Source: UBA4719 sp038249115 (lineage in GTDB: Bacteria > Actinomycetota > Actinomycetes > Actinomycetales > Dermatophilaceae). From it: DNA of 47,372 bases. Below, one piece after another: positions 17,925 to 24,585 of the stretch; within the stretch, counting starts at the first letter, position 1; each line of letters opens with the position of its first letter. Location: positions 1 to 47,372 of the forward strand of contig JBBRWQ010000019.1 of NCBI GenBank assembly GCA_038249115.1, in the 5' to 3' direction. A model generated the notes under the pieces. The model worked only from the letters and a program-made list of their open reading frames with translations, was not told the origin of the DNA and ran no database searches. Made by a program: the position numbers and the translations under genes.

Positions 17925-19205
17925 ATGGCCGATTTCACCGCTGAGGTCTACCAGAACGAGTTCCTGCCCGACGGCGGCACCGACGTCCACGCCATCGTCA
18001 CGGTGACCTGCACGAGCGCCGGTGCGGCCGGGCAGGCCGGCGCCGGCGATGCCGGCGAGATCGTGATCGTGGACACCTCCGGGTCGATGGGCGAGGTCAA
18101 CATCCGCGCCGCTCAGCAAGCAGCCGTCGCCGCGATCGACCAGATCATCGACGGCACCTGGTTTGCCGTCATCGCCGGCACGCACGAGGCGCGACTGGCG
18201 TTCCCGAGCGGGCGCTCCGAGCTGGCGATGGTCCAGATGGACAGCGCCGCACGATCGGCTGCCAGAAGCGCGGTGTCGTCCTTCCGTGCGGACGGCGGGA
18301 CGGCCATGGGCACGTGGTTGACCCTCGCGTCAAGGGTCTTCAACACGGTCCCGACGCTGGCCCAGAAGCACGCCATCCTGCTGACGGACGGCGAGAACCA
18401 GCACGAGACGCCCGATAAGCTGACTGCGGCGATCGAGGCAGCCAGGGGCCAGTTCCAGTGCGACTGCCGAGGCGTCGGTTCGGCATGGCAGGTGGCGGAG
18501 GTCCGCAGGATCGCCCAGGCGCTCATGGGCACGGTCGACATCATCCCGACGGGCGCAGAGATGGCAGAGACGTTCGAGTCGCTGATGCGCCAGTCCATGG
18601 GCCGGGGGGTTGCGTCGGCAACGTTGCGCGTGTGGGCACCGCAGGGAGCCCAGGTGATGTACGTACGGCAGGTCGCCCCGACGCTCGAGGACCTGACCTC
18701 TCGCCGGCAGGAGGTCAACGCGCTGACGGGGGCCTACCCGACCGGGTCCTGGGGCGATGAGTCCCGCGACTATCACGTGGCAATTCGGTTGGCAGCAAAG
18801 GGAATAGGCCAAGAGCAGCTGGCCGCCCGCGTGCAGCTTGCCGTCGGCGAGAACGTCATGGCGCAGGCTCTGGTCAAGGCCATGTGGTCCAACGACGACA
18901 CCCTGACCACGCGGATCAACCCCGAGGTCGCGCACTACACCGGGCAGACCGAGCTTGCCGACGCCATCCAGCAGGGACTTGCCGCCAAGGCGATGGGCGA
19001 CGACGCCACCGCCACCGCGAAGCTGGGCCGGGCGGTGCAGCTGGCAGCGGAGACGGGCAACGAAGAGGCGACAGCCAAGCTGAAGAAGGTCGTGGACATC
19101 GACGACCCCAACGCCGGAACCGTTCGTCTGCGCCGCAGTGTCGACAAGCTGGACGAGATGGCCTTGGACACCGCGTCGACCAAGACGACCCGTATGAAGA
19201 AATGA
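17925..19205 (+). CDS. von Willebrand factor A domain protein
   Basis: 426 residues from the ATG at 17925, one base after the phosphatase stop and preceded by GAGAGGAAG. The vWA domain has an intact MIDAS: DTSGS (Asp50, Ser52, Ser54), the Thr of DGGTAMG and the Asp of LLTDGEN. There is no signal peptide or transmembrane anchor, so it should be an intracellular metal-dependent adhesion or assembly module. The C-terminal 150 residues are helical and end in a Lys/Thr-rich tail that offers phosphorylation targets. TelA, vWA and AAA+ proteins recur together in stress clusters; here it may be the effector of the kinase/phosphatase pair, which is inference. Confidence 0.9.
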   Translation: MADFTAEVYQNEFLPDGGTDVHAIVTVTCTSAGAAGQAGAGDAGEIVIVDTSGSMGEVNIRAAQQAAVAAIDQIIDGTWFAVIAGTHEARLAFPSGRSELAMVQMDSAARSAARSAVSSFRADGGTAMGTWLTLASRVFNTVPTLAQKHAILLTDGENQHETPDKLTAAIEAARGQFQCDCRGVGSAWQVAEVRRIAQALMGTVDIIPTGAEMAETFESLMRQSMGRGVASATLRVWAPQGAQVMYVRQVAPTLEDLTSRRQEVNALTGAYPTGSWGDESRDYHVAIRLAAKGIGQEQLAARVQLAVGENVMAQALVKAMWSNDDTLTTRINPEVAHYTGQTELADAIQQGLAAKAMGDDATATAKLGRAVQLAAETGNEEATAKLKKVVDIDDPNAGTVRLRRSVDKLDEMALDTASTKTTRMKK

Positions 19206-19215
19206 GCGCGAACCG

Positions 19216-20025
19216 ATGAGCGTCAACACCTGCCCGAATGGCCACGTCTCCGAGGCGTCGGACTACTGCGACACGTGCGGTGCGCCGATTGCCGCTTCGT
19301 CGGCTCCGTCGGCTTCGTCGGCTCCGTCGAGCAGCCCGTCAACCTCCGGCCCGTCACCCTCGAGCCCCTCGTCTTCCAGTCCCACGCCATCCAGCACGAC
19401 GACGCCCGCTGCCGGACTGCCCTGCCCGAACTGTGCCCTGATGAACACCGCGGACGCTCTGTTCTGTGAGGGGTGCGGCTACGACTTCACCACCGGCACC
19501 ATGCCCCGGTCCACCACGACCACTCCTGGTCCGACCGCCACGGCAAACCCCCTGGATCTCGGCGCGGCCACCGCAGGAGCAGCGCCAGGCTCCATCGCGC
19601 CTCCGGTCGAGGTCGAGTGGGTGGCCGAGGTCTGGGTCGACCCAGACTGGTACACAGAGCAGGAGAGCGACGAGGAGTGCCCCTCACCAGGTCTGCCGGT
19701 CGTGGTGCCTTTGCAGGCCAAGAGCCTGTTGGTCGGCCGCCGGTCGGTGAGCCGCAACATCCACCCCGATATCGAATGCGCCGCCGACGTCGGGGTAAGC
19801 CGGCGCCAGGCGCAACTGACCACTGACGGCCAGCGCTGGTGGGTCGAAGATCTGCAGAGCTCGAACGGAACCTACGTCGGAGCGGCCAGCGGGCCACTGC
19901 CAATGGATGCGCTGCAGCCCGGCCAGCGTCGAGAGCTGGCCGAGGACGACAGGATCTATGTCGGTGCCTGGACCCGCATCGTCGTCCGTCGGGCCACCCC
20001 GGAGGAGCGAGCCGGACAGGCGTGA
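19216..20025 (+). CDS. FHA-domain protein with two zinc ribbons
   Basis: 269 residues. The N-terminus has CPNGH...CDTC (Cys6, His10, Cys18, Cys21), then a low-complexity Ser/Pro/Ala linker (27-66), a second ribbon CPNC/CEGC (70-87), another Thr/Pro linker, and a C-terminal FHA domain (about 165-262). The FHA core is recognisable from LLVGRRSVSR, VSRRQAQL and LQSSNGTYVG, which bind phosphothreonine peptides. The usual SxxH histidine is Gln here. It lacks the GarA-type N-terminal Thr pair, so it is not an evident GarA orthologue, but it is a likely phospho-reader of the PknG circuit. It is the last gene of the operon; the ATG follows ten bases after the vWA stop. Confidence 0.9.
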   Translation: MSVNTCPNGHVSEASDYCDTCGAPIAASSAPSASSAPSSSPSTSGPSPSSPSSSSPTPSSTTTPAAGLPCPNCALMNTADALFCEGCGYDFTTGTMPRSTTTTPGPTATANPLDLGAATAGAAPGSIAPPVEVEWVAEVWVDPDWYTEQESDEECPSPGLPVVVPLQAKSLLVGRRSVSRNIHPDIECAADVGVSRRQAQLTTDGQRWWVEDLQSSNGTYVGAASGPLPMDALQPGQRRELAEDDRIYVGAWTRIVVRRATPEERAGQA

Positions 20026-20084
20026 GGTGATATCCCGGCATACGGCTGGCGTGCCGCGCAGACAATGACCTGGCTCAGGATGGC

Positions 20085-21017
20085 TCAGTGAACCGTGAAC
20101 GACTTGTCGTCAACGGCCGGTCCGGTTCCTTCCGCACCACCGGAAGGGTCACTACCTGAGATCTTCACCGTGTAGGTGCCGGCTGTCAGCGGAACGGTGA
20201 AGGAGAAGTCTCCGTAGGTCCCGTCGCCGGTGCCGCCCATCGCGTTGCCCTTGGCGATCACGGCGCCGGAGTCTTTGCGGACCTCCCATACGAAGTTGGC
20301 CTCAAACGTGGTCCCAAACCCCATGAACGTCACCCTGCCCGCCGGCAGGTCGTCGCCCTCCTGGGGCGAGGTGACCCACGTCTGGGCCTGGACGTCGGCC
20401 AGAGGCGCGCGCGTCATCGGCTCACCGAGCCCGATCACACCCCAAGCATCGAAGGCCGCGCCGTCGACCGTGATCGTCACGGAGCTGGCCGGGGTTCCAG
20501 CCTTCTGGGCTGCGGCGGTCGCCGTGTAGACGAGCTGCTGGAGGGCCCGGGACGCAAGCTCGCTGCCGACCTTGGTGTTGGCGAACGCGTCTCTGGACAG
20601 GTCGACCGTGATCGCCGTGCCGCTCTGGGACACTGACACGCGAGACGCAGGCCGCCACGGGGTCATGTAGTCGGGGTCGAGCGGTTCAAGGCTGGTGATG
20701 GCGGACACGGCGGAGGCAACAGGCCCACCGGTGTCCGGGACCGCGCGGAACTCGCGGTACAGCGAGAACGAGCGCCTCGACTCCGCAACCCAATAGACCG
20801 GGATGCCGGTCAGCTCCTTCGAGGACGACGTCGAGGCAGCGGTGCTCTGAGCTGGAGAGCCACTGGTAGCGGCCGGCGAGGGCGTCGGCCCTGCCGGGCC
20901 AAGATCACGGGCCGTTCCGCAAGCGGAGAGCGCCGCAGCGAGGACGAGGCTGGTCAAGCCCGCAACAACAACCCGGCCAGACGATTCTTCGTTCTTCCGA
21001 ATCAGGTTCTGCCTCAT
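20085..21017 (-). CDS. Lipoprotein with GerMN and Gmad2 domains
   Basis: 310 residues from the ATG at 21017, which has a strong GGGAGGA five bases upstream; a longer frame reading further upstream has no such support. A signal peptide ends in the lipobox LSAC (Cys33), then a Ser/Ala/Pro linker, a GerMN domain (about 70-200, IPVYWVAE through AITVDLSRDAF) and an Ig-like Gmad2 domain (about 215-310, WVTSPQEGDDLPAGRVTFMG through GTYTVKISG). These domains were named from Bacillus sporulation and germination proteins, but occur in actinobacterial lipoproteins of unknown role, probably binding envelope material. It diverges from the gene cluster at 21277. Confidence 0.88.
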   Translation of the reverse strand: MRQNLIRKNEESSGRVVVAGLTSLVLAAALSACGTARDLGPAGPTPSPAATSGSPAQSTAASTSSSKELTGIPVYWVAESRRSFSLYREFRAVPDTGGPVASAVSAITSLEPLDPDYMTPWRPASRVSVSQSGTAITVDLSRDAFANTKVGSELASRALQQLVYTATAAAQKAGTPASSVTITVDGAAFDAWGVIGLGEPMTRAPLADVQAQTWVTSPQEGDDLPAGRVTFMGFGTTFEANFVWEVRKDSGAVIAKGNAMGGTGDGTYGDFSFTVPLTAGTYTVKISGSDPSGGAEGTGPAVDDKSFTVH

Positions 21018-21225
21018 CAGATCCTCCCGAGCCATGTCGATGGTGCGCCAGCGAAGTTCGGTCACCACTTTGACGTCCAAAGAAGCCGCGTGGTTGACCG
21101 TCGACCACCATGACTTCGCGCACCCAAGAGCACGCAGAGTCCAACAAACCCTACGGTTCCCAACCTTTCGGGCAATTGCCACAGCCACCTGCCGTGATCG
21201 GACAATCTCGCGTACCGTTTTCCGA

Positions 21226-21246
21226 TGGCCACTCAAGGAGTGGTCA
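21226..21246 (+). promoter_or_regulatory. 9-bp inverted repeat upstream of the 21277 cluster
   Basis: The arms TGGCCACTC (21226-21234) and GAGTGGTCA (21238-21246) flank the triplet AAG and differ from perfect symmetry at one position, which is still a G-U pair in RNA. The element ends 30 bases before the GTG at 21277. It could be an operator for a dimeric repressor or a 5'-leader hairpin controlling the five-gene cluster. No matching regulator gene is visible nearby. The rest of the 259-base divergent region (21018-21276) shows no promoter I can name with confidence. Confidence 0.5.
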
Positions 21247-21276
21247 GAGAGAACCAGCCAACGTTCGGGGGTGGTC

Positions 21277-22545
21277 GTGCGCACCTATCCATACGCGTTC
21301 CACATCGCCCTCGACGGGAACGGCCTCAACGGTCTCGAGGGCCGGGCTGGCGTCTGCCTGTTCCACTACGACCCGGCCACGGGTGACCACGCCTACAAGG
21401 TCACCTACTTCGACGGCGCGTCCGGCGGCCATGCGCCAAACGTCGACCCCTCGAGGCGGATCGGGTTCCTCGGCAACACCGGTCAGCACCTGCTCTTCTA
21501 CGACCTGGCCACGCTCGAGGAGGCCGACCGGGTCTCGACGCTGCGCTTCGAGGTGCCCGACGCCACCATCAAGGGAAGCACCCACCTCGTCTGGCTCGAC
21601 GACACCCAGTTCATCACGTCGATCGGTGAGCACCTCTGGAAGTTCGACGTCAACCGCTTGACCAAGGCCGAGAAGGTGGCACCCCACCAGCTCAAGGTGC
21701 CGCATGCCATGAGGACCACCGCGTCCGGGCGCTACATCGTCTTTGGAGGCATGGACCACCCGACGCGGGGCGAGGCACGCGAGGTCGGCATCCTCGACAC
21801 GGTCACCGGCTCGGTGCGCAGGGTTGAGCTGCCGACGACGTGCTGGCACCTGGTCGCCCACCCGGTGCTCGATGTCTTCTACGCCGTGTCCTTTCGCGTT
21901 CATCCGGGCGACGGACGAGACTGGGCACACTGGGGCATGGCGTGGCTGCGGCAGTATGTCTTCGAGATCGACGCGGAGGACGGCCGGATCCTGCGGCACT
22001 GGGCCGCCGACCGGGACTTGCCGGCGCACATCAACTCCGACATCACCATCTCCGACTCAGAGCTGATCTTCTGCACGGGTGGCAGTCACACCGTGGTCCT
22101 GGTCGACCTGGCGACGCTGAGCCATCACCGGATCATCGACGAGCACCCGGGGGTCCTGGGTGGCCTCAGCCATTCGCGGGAGTCTGCGACCACCATGATC
22201 GACACCCTCGCGCGGGCCAACGTGTTCAGCAACTCCCATCTGTATGCCGATGCGCTGCGGATCAGCCGAGGCGCACTCCTCGACGGGATCTACGCGACAC
22301 AGCTTTCGGCAGACCAGACCCTGCTCTTCACCGCCAACCGCGGGCAGAACCACATCACCGTCTACGACTACCCGTCACTGGAGCTCCGGCACCGGATCAT
22401 CATGCCCGAGCTGCACGAGCTCGATCCGCGCGTCGGCCCCTTGGCTGACCCCCGGCTCGGCTTCCACCACTCGTATCTCGTCAGTCCGACCACCCGCGGC
22501 ACCCAGACCACCCGCGGCACCCCGAACACAGAAGGGCAGTCCTGA
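21277..22545 (+). CDS. Cytoplasmic beta-propeller protein, unknown function
   Basis: About 422 residues from the GTG at 21277, which has GGGGG six to seven bases upstream; the frame is open further upstream but the protein-like character begins here. The sequence is a run of short strands with repeat-like phrases (LLFYDLATLEEA, LWKFDVNRLTKAE, VGILDTVTGSV, VFEIDAEDGRIL, VVLVDLATLSH, ITVYDYPSLEL), typical of a YncE/WD40-like beta-propeller with six or seven blades. Many loops carry histidines (GGHAPN, GSTHLVW, CWHLVAHP, HINSD, GLSHSRES, NSHLYA, GQNHIT), which might form a metal site as in selenium-binding-protein or carotenoid-oxygenase propellers. No signal peptide. The stop overlaps the next start (TGATG). 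Confidence 0.82.
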   Translation: MRTYPYAFHIALDGNGLNGLEGRAGVCLFHYDPATGDHAYKVTYFDGASGGHAPNVDPSRRIGFLGNTGQHLLFYDLATLEEADRVSTLRFEVPDATIKGSTHLVWLDDTQFITSIGEHLWKFDVNRLTKAEKVAPHQLKVPHAMRTTASGRYIVFGGMDHPTRGEAREVGILDTVTGSVRRVELPTTCWHLVAHPVLDVFYAVSFRVHPGDGRDWAHWGMAWLRQYVFEIDAEDGRILRHWAADRDLPAHINSDITISDSELIFCTGGSHTVVLVDLATLSHHRIIDEHPGVLGGLSHSRESATTMIDTLARANVFSNSHLYADALRISRGALLDGIYATQLSADQTLLFTANRGQNHITVYDYPSLELRHRIIMPELHELDPRVGPLADPRLGFHHSYLVSPTTRGTQTTRGTPNTEGQS

Positions 22546-23006
22546 TGGCCGATTTCTCTGTCGACACCAACATCCACGGTGGCCCGATCGGCCCCGTCAC
22601 CGGCAGCGTGCTGGCCGACGTCACGTCGGAGCTGACCGGTCTGGACAACATGAAGCTCACCGTCGCCGGCGGCACGACGACGACGCTGGCCGGCGAGAAC
22701 ACGGTTCACTCCGATGCCACGCTGACTCTTGCACCGGTGACGACCACATCCACGATCGACCTCAAACCGGTGACCACGACTGCATCGGTCGGCACCACGT
22801 CCAGCGTCGACCTGAAACCGGTCGCCGTCGACTCCTGCGTCCGGCTCGAGCTCGCGCCGCCGCCACCGACGGAGATCTCCACCCCCTACGAGACCACGTG
22901 GAGCTGGTCGGTCCTGGGCCTGGAGCTGTTGGCGCTGAGCGTTTCGGGTCGGAGCAGCACGCATGTGCGACCGGGGCGGCCCGACCCGATCGTGATCGAT
23001 CTCTAG
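22545..23006 (+). CDS. Small beta-repeat protein, unknown function
   Basis: 153 residues, translationally coupled to the propeller gene by a TGATG overlap. The middle contains short Thr-rich strand repeats of the form DATLTLAPV, STIDLKPV, SSVDLKPV, CVRLELAPP (about residues 57-107), followed by a Pro-rich turn (APPPPTEIS) and a hydrophobic segment WSWSVLGLELLALSV. There is no signal peptide. I recognise no family. The repeats suggest a beta-solenoid or a scaffold with repeated docking motifs; the hydrophobic C-terminal part might be a membrane or lipid-surface contact. Confidence 0.78.
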   Translation: MADFSVDTNIHGGPIGPVTGSVLADVTSELTGLDNMKLTVAGGTTTTLAGENTVHSDATLTLAPVTTTSTIDLKPVTTTASVGTTSSVDLKPVAVDSCVRLELAPPPPTEISTPYETTWSWSVLGLELLALSVSGRSSTHVRPGRPDPIVIDL

Positions 23007-23016
23007 GCGGCGCGGC

Positions 23017-23772
23017 ATGGCCACCGCTCGTCGCGAGACACCGGCAACCGGCAAGGTGTCGGCTGCACGCAAGGCGTCGGCAACGAAGCCAGCACCAGCA
23101 ACCAGCAAGATGTCAGCGGTCCGCAAGGTGCCGACGAAAACCATTGAGAGACCACAGGATCCGCTCGTCTTCAGCGGGCCTCCGGGACGCCTGCGCGCAG
23201 ACCTCACCGTCGCGAACACCGGCGATGGACGCCTCGCGGTCCGGGGCCTCACCGTCCTGCGCAAGGGGTCCCCTGACCTCGACGTCCAGGCGGCAGTTCT
23301 GGTGCCGCCGGGAGCGACGGCGTCGATGCAGGTGACATTGCCCGTGGAACCGGGGACGCGCCCGGGCGACTACCCCGCCGAGGTGGAGGTGGCCGGTGTA
23401 CGTCGGGGGGCGGTGTTGCGGGTCGAAACCGTGCTGTCGATGCGCATCACCCCGCGACGGCTTCTTGCGGAACCCGGCATGCAGGACGTATCGATAGTCG
23501 CGGTCAACGAGGGCAACGTCGACCTCCCGCTGGCATCGGTATCCAAGGCACGTACCTCGGACGGGGGCAAGGAGCCCGGTCCGGACGTCACGCTGACACT
23601 CACGGCGCCGGCCGTCCTGGCCGCGGCGACCACCATCACCCTTCATGGACAGCTGGAGGTGCCGGCGTCCTTGGAACCGGCGCGCCGCCATACGGCATCT
23701 GTCCCCGTCGGCCTGGCCGACCTCGAAGTCATCATCCTTCCCCGCAAACCACAACGGAGGCAGTCGTCATGA
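23017..23772 (+). CDS. Ig-like protein with basic Lys/Ala tail, unknown function
   Basis: 251 residues from the ATG at 23017, preceded by AGGCGG. Residues 1-48 are a basic, disordered-looking tail rich in Ala, Lys, Thr and Ser (repeats such as AARKAS, AVRKVP), comparable in character to histone-like tails. The remainder reads as two beta-sandwich modules (about 58-140 and 145-240) with the DLTVANTGDGRLAVRG and VSIVAVNEGNVDLPLA patterns of CARDB/NEW3-type domains. Such domains are usually extracellular, but this protein has no signal peptide. Its stop overlaps the start of the next gene (ATGA). No function can be assigned. Confidence 0.8.
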   Translation: MATARRETPATGKVSAARKASATKPAPATSKMSAVRKVPTKTIERPQDPLVFSGPPGRLRADLTVANTGDGRLAVRGLTVLRKGSPDLDVQAAVLVPPGATASMQVTLPVEPGTRPGDYPAEVEVAGVRRGAVLRVETVLSMRITPRRLLAEPGMQDVSIVAVNEGNVDLPLASVSKARTSDGGKEPGPDVTLTLTAPAVLAAATTITLHGQLEVPASLEPARRHTASVPVGLADLEVIILPRKPQRRQSS

Positions 23773-24539
23773 GCCCGACCCGAACCGCACCTGATCTGCT
23801 GAGCTCTCTCACCGCCGGCTGGAACGACGCGATGCAGAAGTGGTGGGACCAGTCACAGACCGCGTTTGACCCGTGGAGGCAGGCGTGGGACACGATTGCC
23901 CCCCGCGACGCCGACGAACGCGCGCACCGGCATCGGCACGACCACGGACACGACCACATGCGCGACCACGACCGCGGACACGTCCACATGCGCGAGCACG
24001 ACCACGAGCCCTTCTGCTGCGACTGCGACTGTGACTTTGACTGCCACAACGCCTGTCGTTGCTGCATTCCCGACGCTGATGTGGTGCTGCACGCGCGAGC
24101 GGGCGAACAACGGGTCATACCGTTCTTGCTGCACAACCCCTGGCGGCGCGACCGCGAGGTGAGCATCGCCGTTGGACCCTGGCAGGTGTGCGGCGGCGGC
24201 CGACTCGAGGTGACGTCAGTTATCGACGCCGGGGAGTCGCTGACCTTGCAACCATGCGAGAAGCGGGTGGTCCGCCTCAAGCTCCTCGTGTGGGGAATCT
24301 GTGACAACGGCCAGAACACCACCGATGGAACCCCCGGCGACCAGAAGAACAAGACCGGCAACGACGCCAAAGGAGATGTGCCGAAGGACAGGCAGGGCGA
24401 CTGCGATGTCGAGTCGTGCACCAGTGCCTATGCAGACGTGCGCTTCGAGGGCTGCGCCCGACCCCAGCGGATTGCCGTTGTCGTGCATCCCGCGAGCTGC
24501 GACGCCATAGTGCTGCCCTGCGACTGCGGTTGCTGCTGA
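23769..24539 (+). CDS. Histidine- and cysteine-rich putative metal-binding protein
   Basis: 256 residues with striking composition. Residues 1-45 form an aromatic amphipathic helix (GWNDAMQKWWDQSQTAFDPW). Residues 53-79 hold eleven histidines alternating with Asp, Arg and Gly, followed at 83-99 by eight cysteines (CC, CDCDCDFDC, CRCC). A beta-sandwich-like segment (about 103-175) follows, and the tail ends CDCGCC; there are 19 cysteines overall. No signal peptide. The layout suggests a soluble metal-binding or metal-storage protein with an N-terminal membrane, granule or partner contact. The ATG overlaps the previous stop. I know of no family with this combination. Confidence 0.82.
   Translation: MSPTRTAPDLLSSLTAGWNDAMQKWWDQSQTAFDPWRQAWDTIAPRDADERAHRHRHDHGHDHMRDHDRGHVHMREHDHEPFCCDCDCDFDCHNACRCCIPDADVVLHARAGEQRVIPFLLHNPWRRDREVSIAVGPWQVCGGGRLEVTSVIDAGESLTLQPCEKRVVRLKLLVWGICDNGQNTTDGTPGDQKNKTGNDAKGDVPKDRQGDCDVESCTSAYADVRFEGCARPQRIAVVVHPASCDAIVLPCDCGCC
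23946..23995 (+). repeat. 30-bp tandem repeat coding the His-rich segment
   Basis: A unit starting GGACACG(A/T)CCACATGCGCGA occurs at 23946 and again at 23976, exactly 30 bases apart, and weaker copies of the GACCAC subunit flank it. It encodes the repeated G-H-x-H-M-R pattern of the His-rich domain. The in-frame unit of ten codons suggests expansion by slippage or unequal exchange. Confidence 0.7.
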
Positions 24540-24585
24540 CAGACCACGCCACCTTCATGACGGACGACACCCCAGAGGACAGACG

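Noticed and set aside
19292..19335. Direct repeats GGCTTCGTCGGCTCCGTC
   Set aside because: They encode the Ser/Ala/Pro linker of the FHA protein; ordinary low-complexity coding repeats, not a CRISPR or mobile element.
20036..20056. CGGCA/TGCCG hairpin after the FHA gene
   Set aside because: Stem of five pairs with an eleven-base loop and no T-run; too weak to call a terminator.
22491..22523. Short direct repeat CCACCCGCGGCACC
   Set aside because: Codes for the TTRGT repeats at the propeller C-terminus; two copies only.
23732..24421. Minus-strand frame with Ser/Arg/Trp-rich repeats
   Set aside because: Antisense of the His/Cys-rich gene; the repeats reflect its repetitive codons.
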